From an uncultured Granulosicoccaceae bacterium (GTDB taxonomy: Bacteria; Pseudomonadota; Gammaproteobacteria; Granulosicoccales; Granulosicoccaceae): DNA of 39,601 nucleotides. The stretch covers positions 1 through 39,601 of the forward strand of contig CALGLE010000016.1 of assembly GCA_937930305.1 (NCBI GenBank), read 5' to 3'. How positions within the stretch are numbered: the stretch's first letter is position 1; each line of letters starts with the position of its first letter. The notes under the pieces are model-generated. The model was given only the letters and a program-made list of their open reading frames with translations. It had not been told where the DNA came from and did not search any database. Shown here in pieces: positions 25,487 to 33,587 of the stretch. Position numbers and translations under genes: made by a program.

Positions 25487-26965
25487 GTGGCCAAACAACC
25501 TTTAACAATTCGGTGTATCCAGGCAATCAACGGCTTTGGTTCATTGCTGTGTGCCGGGCTACTCAGCGCTGTGCTGTGCGTCATCGCGACCCTGCCAGCC
25601 ACCGCTCAGAGCAACCTGCCCTCTATGGGCGAACCGGCTGATAACGCGCTCTCTCCGCTCGAAGAGCAGGCCATTGGGCGTCAAATGATGCGACAAATTC
25701 GGGCCAGCTTGCCGCTCACCCGAGACACCCAACTCAACGAATACATCAACACCCTCGGGCAGCAATTGGTTCAAGCCTCGGGGCGCCAAACCACCTCATT
25801 CAACTTCTTCATCGTGCAGGATGAAAGCGTCAACGCTTTTGCCATACCAGGTGGCTACATTGGAGTGAATTTAGGGCTTATAAATGCCATGAAATATGAG
25901 GATCAATTGGCCGGAGTGCTCGCTCATGAAATAGCGCATGTGACACAGCGTCACCACGCCCGAATGTTTGCCATTGGTAAATCGCGCTCGTTGAGTGCGG
26001 CCGCTACCATTCTCGCCGCCATTCTGATTGGCCAAGCCTCCCCAGAAGCCGGACAAGCCGCCTTAGCAGCAGGTCTTGCCGCCACCCAGCAGTCCACCAT
26101 CAATTTCACACGATCCAATGAAATCGAGGCTGATCGAATTGGTATCGATATTCTAGCCAGCGCAGAGTTTGATCCATCCGCAATGGCCGAGTCATTCGAA
26201 ATTTTACAGCGTAAAAATCGACTTAACACCGCAGGATTGCAACTGGAATATTTACGCACCCACCCACTCGACTCCAAACGAATAGCTGAGGCATCAAACC
26301 GCGCCGCCAATCTAGAAAAGCGTGATCGGGACAAACAATTAGACTTCAATTTGTTCAAGGCGCGAATGCGGGTGTTGACCACGCGAGATCCGGCGCGGCA
26401 GCTACTTAGGGAAAAGGCCCACTGGCGCCAGCAGGCAACACCGGAAACCGCTTACGCACTCACCTTGTTGCACTTGCGAGGCAATCGCTTAAAGGATGCC
26501 AAAGCGTGGATGGATCAGCTGACCCAGCTCACGAAAGATCACCCCACAGTTTTGTTGTTAAGTGCCGAGCTGAGTTCGGCCCAAGGTAATAGCGCGAAAA
26601 GTAAGCGTCAGCTGAACATCCTGCATGCACTCTTCCCAGAGCGATTTTCCATTCTCGAGATGTTGTTAGAACAAACCATCGATGATCGTCAGCTAGGCGA
26701 TGCAAGAGATCTTGCCACGGCCTACATTCGACACACCGACACCCCTAACCCTCGCGCGTACCGAACTTTAGCCAGTGTGCAACAACAACTAGGGGAAGTG
26801 GCGGCCAGCCATGAATCCTTGGCCTACTACTTTGCAGAGTTCGATGAATATGACCGCGCAGCCAATCAACTGGAATTGGCGTTACGCCACGTGTCTCCAG
26901 GCAGCCAAGATGAATTGCGACTGCGGGCAAGTTTGAACGTGGTTAGAGGGGTTGCGCCGCGATAA
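25487..26965 (+). CDS. bepA: Periplasmic M48 metalloprotease with TPR domain (BepA/YfgC type)
   Basis: Outer-membrane quality-control protease and chaperone that assists LptD and BamA assembly. It has 492 residues and a GTG start. The signal peptide runs to about ALPATA-40. The zinc motif HEIAH is at 147-151 in VLAHEIAHVTQRHHARM; the third ligand Glu is in RSNEIEADRIG. YLRTHPLDSKRIAEASNRA is a conserved BepA motif (R-T-H-P). The C-terminal half (about 310-485) is helical with TPR-like units (TVLLLSAELSSAQGNSAKSK, AYRTLASVQQQLGEVAASHES). The assignment to BepA over other M48 proteins rests on this domain order and the length. Confidence 0.92.
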   Translation: MAKQPLTIRCIQAINGFGSLLCAGLLSAVLCVIATLPATAQSNLPSMGEPADNALSPLEEQAIGRQMMRQIRASLPLTRDTQLNEYINTLGQQLVQASGRQTTSFNFFIVQDESVNAFAIPGGYIGVNLGLINAMKYEDQLAGVLAHEIAHVTQRHHARMFAIGKSRSLSAAATILAAILIGQASPEAGQAALAAGLAATQQSTINFTRSNEIEADRIGIDILASAEFDPSAMAESFEILQRKNRLNTAGLQLEYLRTHPLDSKRIAEASNRAANLEKRDRDKQLDFNLFKARMRVLTTRDPARQLLREKAHWRQQATPETAYALTLLHLRGNRLKDAKAWMDQLTQLTKDHPTVLLLSAELSSAQGNSAKSKRQLNILHALFPERFSILEMLLEQTIDDRQLGDARDLATAYIRHTDTPNPRAYRTLASVQQQLGEVAASHESLAYYFAEFDEYDRAANQLELALRHVSPGSQDELRLRASLNVVRGVAPR

Positions 26966-27008
26966 AAGCCGCGGCGCTGATAACACTAATTTAACAGCCG
27001 TAGATTCA

Positions 27009-27031
27009 TCCTTCACGCAAGGCGTGAAGGA
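27009..27031. terminator. Hairpin between convergent bepA and pckA
   Basis: TCCTTCACGC and GCGTGAAGGA form a perfect 10-bp stem around AAG. It overlaps the last codons and stop of pckA. No proper T run follows on the pckA side, and CTGCTTTT follows more loosely on the bepA side, so termination is plausible mainly for bepA transcripts. Confidence 0.45.
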
Positions 27032-28644
27032 CCTGCTTTTACTAACGATGCACCATGATCATTGTCAGTGTATTGCTCGAAGTTGGCAATAAATTTGGCG
27101 GCCAAATCATCCGCCCGACGTTGCCACTCGGCCGCATCCGTGTAGCTCTTACGAGGATCGAGCAGCGCGCTATCCACATTCGGCAATGCGGTTGGTACAG
27201 CCAGATCAAATACGGGTACGTTTTCAGTCTCAGCCGCATCGATAGATCCATCCAAAATGGCATCAATAATTGCGCGTGTGGCTTTAATCGAAATGCGCTC
27301 GCCGGAACCGTTCCAGCCTGTGTTCACAAGATACGCCTTCGCGCCTGAGGCTTGCATACGCTTCAGCAATTGCTCGGCGTATTGAGTGGGATGCAGGCTT
27401 AAGAACGCCTTACCGAAACACGCTGAAAATGTGGGTGTTGGCTCCGTCACACCAAGCTCTGTACCGGCCAATTTGGCCGTAAATCCTGATAGAAAATGGT
27501 ACTGAGTTTGTTCTGGTGTTAGAACTGATACCGGCGGCAACACACCAAAGGCATCCGCTGATAAAAAGATCACTTTGGATGCGTGGCCAGCTCGTGATAC
27601 GGGCTTAACAATGTTTTGAATGTGGTGAATCGGATAGGACACACGTGCATTTTCAGTTTTTGAACCGTCATCAAAATCCACGCTTCCATCGTCTCTTACC
27701 ACGACGTTTTCTAACAGCGCATCTCGCTTAATTGCGTTGTAGATATCGGGCTCAGATTCAGCGCTTAGGCGAATCGTTTTAGCGTAACAGCCGCCTTCAA
27801 AATTGAATACGCCATCGTCATCCCAACCGTGTTCATCGTCACCAATAAGGCGTCGCTTAGGGTCAGTGGACAAAGTGGTTTTTCCGGTACCCGATAGGCC
27901 AAAAAATACAGCCGTATCACCATTTTCATCTGCATTAGCAGAGCAATGCATGGAAGCGATTCCACGCAATGGCAGTAGGTAATTCATGTAGGCAAACATG
28001 CCTTTCTTCATTTCACCGCCGTACCAAGTACCACCGATGATTTGCATTTTTTCCGTGAGATTGAATGCGACGAAATTTTCAGAGTTTAGGCCGTGCTCTT
28101 GCCATTTTTCGTTAACCGTTTTAGCACCGTTCATCACCACAAAATCGGGTTCAAAGGTAGCCAATTCTGCCGCGCTGGGCCGTATAAACATGTTCGTTAC
28201 AAAGTGAGCCTGCCACGCAACTTCCACGACAAAGCGCACAGATAATCGTGTGTTCGCATTTGCACCACAATAGGCATCGACAACGAATAAACGTTTATTA
28301 CTCAGTTGTTTTATGGTTGCCGCTTTTAGATCAGCCCAAACACTTTCTGATATGGGTTTATTGTCATTAGCTTTGTTGTCACCTGCCCACCACAAGGTAT
28401 CGCGCGTGGTGTCGTCCATAACGATGTACTTGTCATTAGGGCAGCGACCAGTAAATGCACCGGTGTCAACGGCTATAGCGCCGCTCTCAGTTACTAAGCC
28501 GCGTTCTAAACCCTGAAGGTTCTCAGCGGTTTCCTCAGCAAACAATTGCTCATAGCTGGGGTTATGAACGACGTCTATTGCGCCTGTAATGCCATGCTGG
28601 CTCAGATCGAGTTGAGTGATGATCTGTTTTGCCGATGCATTCAT
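27013..28644 (-). CDS. pckA: ATP-dependent phosphoenolpyruvate carboxykinase
   Basis: Converts oxaloacetate and ATP to PEP, CO2 and ADP; the first step of gluconeogenesis from organic acids. The ATG at 28644 is preceded by AGGAGAG at the right distance and gives 543 residues; an in-frame extension to 28668 would swallow that site. The kinase-1a P-loop is [11 protein letters not shown]. The kinase-2/metal region reads [26 protein letters not shown]. The substrate loop [12 protein letters not shown] and the adenine-site stretch [14 protein letters not shown] are typical. The gene is monocistronic. Confidence 0.97.
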   Translation of the reverse strand: MNASAKQIITQLDLSQHGITGAIDVVHNPSYEQLFAEETAENLQGLERGLVTESGAIAVDTGAFTGRCPNDKYIVMDDTTRDTLWWAGDNKANDNKPISESVWADLKAATIKQLSNKRLFVVDAYCGANANTRLSVRFVVEVAWQAHFVTNMFIRPSAAELATFEPDFVVMNGAKTVNEKWQEHGLNSENFVAFNLTEKMQIIGGTWYGGEMKKGMFAYMNYLLPLRGIASMHCSANADENGDTAVFFGLSGTGKTTLSTDPKRRLIGDDEHGWDDDGVFNFEGGCYAKTIRLSAESEPDIYNAIKRDALLENVVVRDDGSVDFDDGSKTENARVSYPIHHIQNIVKPVSRAGHASKVIFLSADAFGVLPPVSVLTPEQTQYHFLSGFTAKLAGTELGVTEPTPTFSACFGKAFLSLHPTQYAEQLLKRMQASGAKAYLVNTGWNGSGERISIKATRAIIDAILDGSIDAAETENVPVFDLAVPTALPNVDSALLDPRKSYTDAAEWQRRADDLAAKFIANFEQYTDNDHGASLVKAGPSRLA

Positions 28645-28967
28645 GGGTTGCTCTCCTGCTGATTCCAATTCACGAGTTCTTTATTTGCCCGCTTTAAAGA
28701 TTAGCGGCCTAATGTGGGCGAACTATACGACAGCTTATCGGCAAGCGACACTGTCAATTTCACCAAAAATCCGCACTGCAGAGCCTTTTCAGGGCTATTT
28801 CGTAGTTTCACTACCTTCAGCACTACAAAATAAAAAGACGCTTGCGGCGATAGATCGCGGTTTCGGAAGATCCGCCGACGCCGTTTGTGAGACATGTATC
28901 GTTACGAACACACTGAAAAATTAATTTTGGTAGTTTCCATTCTTTTACAACGTGAAACACTTAGGCA
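28645..28967. other. Intergenic region upstream of pckA
   Basis: The roughly 320 bases between the pckA start and the terminator of the next gene hold no supportable coding sequence. On the minus strand, TATAGT (28722-28727) could be a -10 element for pckA, but the -35 side is weak. Several small stems occur, for example AGCC-TTTTCA-GGGCT near 28780. One half CRP-like element (TGTGA near 28886) lacks its partner. Confidence 0.35.
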
Positions 28968-28994
28968 TAAAAAAACCCGCCGAAGCGGGTTTTT
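28968..28994 (-). terminator. Intrinsic terminator of the TSP3-repeat gene
   Basis: Read leftward, AAACCCGC-TTCG-GCGGGTTT is a stable stem with a UUCG tetraloop, followed by a run of T. It lies 32 bases after the stop of the leftward calcium-repeat protein gene. The plus strand also ends in TTTTT, so it can work both ways. Confidence 0.9.
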
Positions 28995-29025
28995 CATCTA
29001 TCGAACAGCAATCAAACTTGCCGTT

Positions 29026-30753
29026 TTAGCGATGTTTCGCTTGTTGCGCCACTTTCACCTTGCGTCGGCGAACTGCCAGCAACAAGAGACTGGCCAAGGC
29101 AATCAGAGGCAAAGTGCTTTCCGTTCCGCGACCCTGCACGCTGCAACCTGCTACCCCTTGCAGTCCTGTCTGAATAACCGCATCAGGATCGTTGGCCCCA
29201 CCACCACCGCCATTGACTGGTTCAGTGGGTGTGCCTGGATCGGTCGGTGTACCTGGATCGGTGGGTGGCGTCACAGTCGAACCCACTGGGCCGTTCGTGC
29301 TGCCGTCGGCGTCCACGTCTTGGAAATCGGGCAGAACGTCTGTGTCATTATCAGGAAGCACACCGTCTTGAGTTAAGAAGTTGATGTTCCCATCAAACCA
29401 GCCATCACCGTTCGCGTCAACACCGTCATCAACAATGCCATCGTTATCGTTATCAGCCGCACCACCTTCTAAGGCATCGGTGATCCCGTCACTGTCACTA
29501 TCCAGATCACGAAAATCTTGCAAACCATCAGTGTCTGAATCTGCAATGGTGTGAATGATGATGCCCGTATCCGGATCGGTTTCGACATCGTCCGCTAAAC
29601 CGTTCGTGCCAAACACATAGTCGCTGTCAATCCGACCGTCATTATCTGTGTCGAGCAGATACAACGGTAGCGCCAGGATGTGTGATTCCTGAATGTCCGG
29701 TATTCCGTCGTTGTCGCTGTCTAAGTCGAGAAAATCCGGTGTGCCGTCATTATCGGTATCTGCAGCGTTTGGCCCAGGACCAAATTCAATGGCGTCGGGA
29801 ATGGCATCGTTGTCTGAATCAATATCAGAAACATTTAAGATGCCGTCACCGTCGTCATCACCATTACCTTCAATCCCATCGGGAATACCATCAGCATCGG
29901 TATCGTCGCTTGCCGGCACACTGTCGGGTATTGCATCGTTGTTAGAATCTAGGTCAATATAATCTGGATCGCCATCACCGTCCGAGTCAGCAGGAACGGT
30001 TGGGTTATCTCCAGCTTCAATGAAATCAGCGATGGTGTCGTTGTCTGAATCAAAATCCAAATAATCTGGGATTAAATCGCCATCGCTATCCACTGTGCCT
30101 TCTACCGCATCCGGGATACCGTCATTGTCATTGTCTAGGTCACTGATATCGGGAATTTCATCACCGTCGTAATCGGCCAGTATTTCTAAGCCGTAGTCTT
30201 CCACTTCCCCATCCGGCCATGACCCCGTTGCGTCACCCGCACCGATCGGTTGCGAACTGATACGAAAACGCGCATAAGTGGGCCCGATGTAGTCTGAAGT
30301 TACACCGGTTAAGAAAGGCCATAAAAGCTTAACTTTTACGTTTTCACCCGGGGTGCTAGGAGGCACTTCAGCTGTCGCGTATTCATCGGCGTCAAAACTT
30401 CCATTGCCATCGAAATCTACCCAACCGGATAGATACGCGGGCGCACCTGTCGGATTTTGCACGAATACATTGGTAGTGAATGACTTACCGTTTTGAACCA
30501 AGGTGGGAAAGCCAAATACGCCATCTTCATCATCAACGGTTTCGGATAAGTCATCCCCATCAGCAAATGGGCTAGCCACATTGCCGTTGTCATCGGGTGC
30601 TTGCTGCCCGATTTGCGGAGCACCAACCACCACTTCATGGGTTGCTGTGCCATAGGCCGCTGGTGCATCACCGGAATCGGAAGCCAGCACGGGAGACGCT
30701 GCGACGCCCAGCGCTGCAGCAATGAATATGTTCAGTATATTAGGTTTAAGCAT
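29026..30753 (-). CDS. Secreted GEVED / thrombospondin type 3 repeat protein with sorting tail
   Basis: A 575-residue secreted protein. The signal peptide ends near PVLAS-25. Residues about 60-190 form a GEVED domain (VDFDGNGSFDADEYA near 112, then the defining GEVEDYGLEI at 182-191). Residues 195-482 are a run of thrombospondin type 3-like calcium repeats (D-x-D-x-D-G-I-P-D and DLDSDNDGIPD units, over ten). A Pro/Thr linker (497-512, repeated DPGTPT) and Gly stretch follow. The tail has GVAGCSVQG with C537, TLPL, a hydrophobic helix (about 548-561) and RRRK, a tripartite sorting signal resembling the JDVT-CTERM or related Cys-containing types. This predicts processing and surface display or release. 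It may bind Ca and other surface proteins. Confidence 0.85.
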   Translation of the reverse strand: MLKPNILNIFIAAALGVAASPVLASDSGDAPAAYGTATHEVVVGAPQIGQQAPDDNGNVASPFADGDDLSETVDDEDGVFGFPTLVQNGKSFTTNVFVQNPTGAPAYLSGWVDFDGNGSFDADEYATAEVPPSTPGENVKVKLLWPFLTGVTSDYIGPTYARFRISSQPIGAGDATGSWPDGEVEDYGLEILADYDGDEIPDISDLDNDNDGIPDAVEGTVDSDGDLIPDYLDFDSDNDTIADFIEAGDNPTVPADSDGDGDPDYIDLDSNNDAIPDSVPASDDTDADGIPDGIEGNGDDDGDGILNVSDIDSDNDAIPDAIEFGPGPNAADTDNDGTPDFLDLDSDNDGIPDIQESHILALPLYLLDTDNDGRIDSDYVFGTNGLADDVETDPDTGIIIHTIADSDTDGLQDFRDLDSDSDGITDALEGGAADNDNDGIVDDGVDANGDGWFDGNINFLTQDGVLPDNDTDVLPDFQDVDADGSTNGPVGSTVTPPTDPGTPTDPGTPTEPVNGGGGGANDPDAVIQTGLQGVAGCSVQGRGTESTLPLIALASLLLLAVRRRKVKVAQQAKHR

Positions 30754-30870
30754 GTTCGATAGTTCCTACTAATCGAGATTTGTTTGATAAATTATTGTCG
30801 TTACAAACTAAAGCGGTCGTACAGCACAGGCGACGATAGGTTTGTCTATGCAATGTATTGTCCATGTGCC

Positions 30871-32100
30871 CTACCTCACTCGTAATTCAATGCGATCATT
30901 AAGATCAATCGAGCTTGCATCCGGGATCGGCAAAGTGTCGCCGAAAGCCTGGGGGCGCAAGCGAGTGGCTTCAATGCCTTGATCCACCAGCAATCGGATA
31001 ACAGTTAACGCTCGCCGACGCGACAACAACATGTTCAATTCGGCATTTCCAACTGGCGCTGCATGCGCCTCTACGTTCAATTGCAATGTTGAATTTACAT
31101 TCAGTAGATCAACTAACTCTTCTAAATCGGCTCGGGAAGGGGGGGTTAAGGTGGCCCTGCCCTGTTCAAACATCAATGGCCCAATGGGCAAAACCGTATC
31201 GGGCTCCAATGGGAACGATGCCGGTTCAAGAGTCACTTCGACAGCAACCGGCTCTGATTCGACGCCATCACCGGGCACTAAGACGACATCCGGAACGGAA
31301 ATTTGTTTTTGCGATGGCGCAGTTAAAGGTTGTGAGACCGCTGGAGCTGGAGCTAGTACAGGCTCGGTTTGAATATTGGGTACCGGCTTCTCATCAATCT
31401 GCAATCCACTCTCAGCCACACCAGCAATAGAGTCTTCAACGTTAATGTCCGTAACTGGTTCTACCGACTTAAAGCCGTCACTTTCACTGTTGTCAAATAC
31501 AACGCCACCGTTCTTGGCCGCAATCACCGCAGGTGCGCTAGATCGTCTGGAAAATCGCCAAACTAAGCTCAGCTTACTCCACACCGCATCAACGTCATGA
31601 CTTGACACGGATAATCGCAAATCGATATTAGGGGTAGCGTGATACACCAATCCACCACCAATGACGGGGTGCACTGGGTTATTCAACTCCACATCAAAAT
31701 CACCTTCGTTGCGAAAAGTACCTACCCCTAGTCGTGCGAACACTGACGCATTTTTCTGGCGCAACATGACTAATCCGGTGGCATCCACTAATTGGTAATC
31801 CAGCTGGCGACCATCTTCATATTCCACACCACCTAAGTTCGCCAAGCGCAATTCAACAGCCGAGAAACCATTGAATTGATAACCCAAGCCTAGGTGTGCA
31901 GACACACTCGTGTTTTCCGCTACCTCTAAGGTGCCGTCCAAACGATCTGCATCAATTCGTGCGGCACCCGCACCCGCAACAACATAACCGGAACGATAGT
32001 CGGCATCGGGCAACGCTTGCGGAGAAACACATCCCGCAAGCGTTGCACTAACCAACAACCAAGCGCCATGCCCTTGGATATGTTCCGCAAGCCTCTTCAT
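30871..32100 (-). CDS. Lipoprotein with barrel-like region and degenerate OmpA domain
   Basis: A 409-residue envelope protein. MKRLAEHIQGHGAWLLVSATLAGCVS has a lipobox L-A-G-C, with C24 as the lipid site. Residues about 37-195 look like an OmpA-type barrel (SGYVVAGAGAARID, VFARLGVGTF, ending KLSLVWRFS). A long Pro/Val-rich linker follows. The C-terminal OmpA-like domain (about 300-409) reads QLNVEAHAAPVG where canonical members have HTDxxG, so the peptidoglycan-binding Asp is Ala; the later Arg is kept (LLSRRRALTV). The ATG shares a base with the stop of the upstream paralogue (TAATG). Confidence 0.82.
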   Translation of the reverse strand: MKRLAEHIQGHGAWLLVSATLAGCVSPQALPDADYRSGYVVAGAGAARIDADRLDGTLEVAENTSVSAHLGLGYQFNGFSAVELRLANLGGVEYEDGRQLDYQLVDATGLVMLRQKNASVFARLGVGTFRNEGDFDVELNNPVHPVIGGGLVYHATPNIDLRLSVSSHDVDAVWSKLSLVWRFSRRSSAPAVIAAKNGGVVFDNSESDGFKSVEPVTDINVEDSIAGVAESGLQIDEKPVPNIQTEPVLAPAPAVSQPLTAPSQKQISVPDVVLVPGDGVESEPVAVEVTLEPASFPLEPDTVLPIGPLMFEQGRATLTPPSRADLEELVDLLNVNSTLQLNVEAHAAPVGNAELNMLLSRRRALTVIRLLVDQGIEATRLRPQAFGDTLPIPDASSIDLNDRIELRVR

Positions 32101-33236
32101 TACAGCAGATTAAATTCCACGCGCCGATTGGCTGCGCGACCTTCTGCCGTATCGTTACTTTGACGAGGTTGAGATTCACCATAGGCGCGTGGAGCTAATC
32201 TTGAACCATCAATACCCTGCTCTACCAAGAAGCGCGTGACCGCAATGGCACGTTGCTTAGACAACATAAGGTTAGATTCGCCAGAGCCTTGATTATCCGT
32301 GTGCGCACCAATCGTGATGCGTGTTTGTGGGTATTGATTCAACACATCCACAACTTCACCTAAAATACTGCGCGCTTCCAAAGTCAGCACATCAGAACCT
32401 GAATCAAATACAACACCTTCTATAGCACCATCAAAATAGGTGCAACCATCAGCGCCAACGGGTGTGCCGGCTAGCGTGTCATTACACTGATCTGCGGTAT
32501 CCACAACACCATCAGCATCGCTATCGAGTGGCGTGGCATCAGTAATGACCAGTGAAGAAGTGGAATCTGTTTCTGCTGGAATGGTTGCCGGCGTCGGTGC
32601 CGGCGTGACTGGAGCACGTTGAGTAGCAGGCCGCGAACGACGCGAACCACTTTCTCCAATTCGATAAATCAAAGCGGCTTGAACGTATTGCGCATCAAGA
32701 TCGTGCGATACACCCTCTAACCGTACCGCCAGCCCATTGGAGAGACCATACTCGGCACCAATTCCCGCCAATAAGTGAAATTCATTAACCTGTTCAAACG
32801 GGACAAGCTCAGCGTCATTCTGCAAAAAGCCCCCACCCAAGCGGCCGTATATAGAGAATCCTTCACGTCGAGCGCGGTCACGCTCATCGTTTAATCCATA
32901 TACCAAAGCACTGAGCCCAGCCACTTGATAATCAATGCTGCCATCGGGTGTGAACGTGGCCTCACCCAATGCAGAGTAGTGGCCTTCCACCGAAATGCGC
33001 GGCATCACATCGTAGCCTATAACCACGCTGCCACCGCCACTTTGCGTTTCATCAACACTGAACTCGGTTACACCGTTATTTTCAGGCTCAAGTTTACTGA
33101 TTAACAAACCAGCCCCACCGTAAATTCTGCCCTTGAAGTCCGATTGCGGACCGCCACCAAGCGAGCCGCAAGCAACTAGGGTAAGGCTGGATACAACTAG
33201 AACGGTATTTGCTACAGCTCGTTTTACAATCATCAT
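32100..33236 (-). CDS. Barrel-OmpA lipoprotein with canonical peptidoglycan-binding domain
   Basis: From the ATG at 33236 the protein has 378 residues; the frame extends to 33413, but only this start gives a proper signal, MMIVKRAVANTVLVVSSLTLVACGS, with lipobox L-V-A-C (C23). The predicted barrel spans about 36-195 (RIYGGAGLLISKLE, ISVEGHYSALGEATF, EFHLLAGIGAEYGLSNGLAVRLEGVSHDLD). One TSP3-like turn follows, DSDADGVVDTADQCNDT, then TPVGADGC. The OmpA-like domain keeps the canonical AHTDNQG and LSKQRA (Asp and Arg present), ending NRRVEFNLL. It likely ties the outer membrane to peptidoglycan. A CRP-type box and a possible promoter lie about 220-280 bases upstream. Confidence 0.85.
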   Translation of the reverse strand: MMIVKRAVANTVLVVSSLTLVACGSLGGGPQSDFKGRIYGGAGLLISKLEPENNGVTEFSVDETQSGGGSVVIGYDVMPRISVEGHYSALGEATFTPDGSIDYQVAGLSALVYGLNDERDRARREGFSIYGRLGGGFLQNDAELVPFEQVNEFHLLAGIGAEYGLSNGLAVRLEGVSHDLDAQYVQAALIYRIGESGSRRSRPATQRAPVTPAPTPATIPAETDSTSSLVITDATPLDSDADGVVDTADQCNDTLAGTPVGADGCTYFDGAIEGVVFDSGSDVLTLEARSILGEVVDVLNQYPQTRITIGAHTDNQGSGESNLMLSKQRAIAVTRFLVEQGIDGSRLAPRAYGESQPRQSNDTAEGRAANRRVEFNLL

Positions 33237-33459
33237 GAGTGCACTCACTAATGCCTGGCTTTGTTGGTAATGTTTATTAACAGTCGCTTTTTTTGTGCCA
33301 TCTTCAGCACTTGAAGTACACCGACTGACTTTAGGAATTGATCGCTGACTGAGTATAGCTTTGCCATCCTGCGTAAAGCAGCTTTTAGGGCCACATAGAG
33401 GCATACGAAACAATTCTTGCTAAATGCAAGCAATTAAGTGCCGGATCCAGGAAACCCCG

Positions 33460-33518
33460 ACAATAGTTACTTACTTTGACAAACTAAAGAGCTTAGTAAA
33501 AATGTGAGTTACATCACA
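33460..33518 (-). promoter_or_regulatory. CRP-type box with possible class I promoter
   Basis: TGTGAGTTACATCACA (33503-33518) is a perfect TGTGA-N6-TCACA core, preceded by AAA as in the full consensus. On the minus strand, TTTAGT, 17 bases and TATTGT (-10 at 33460-33465) could form a promoter with a start near 33453. The box centre would then be about 58 bases upstream, close to class I CRP spacing. It lies 3' of one barrel gene (33588) and 5' of the next (start 33236), leaving a leader of about 215 bases. Confidence 0.6.
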
Positions 33519-33587
33519 CCCTCACACAACTCTATCCTCCCTTCACAATGCATCCCTAACTAAACAATGCATTAATAAACGAAACGA

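Noticed and set aside
29682..29962. Plus-strand open frames opposite the TSP3 repeats
   Set aside because: They are the complement of a repetitive Asp/Gly-coding sequence and have Ser- or Arg-rich low-complexity products.
29026..30753. Repeat region as a CRISPR-like or tandem DNA repeat
   Set aside because: The repetition is at protein level (calcium-binding turns) and the DNA units vary in length and sequence.
33237..33413. N-terminal extension of the barrel-OmpA protein
   Set aside because: It would bury the lipoprotein signal 60 residues inside the chain. The start at 33236 gives a textbook signal peptide.
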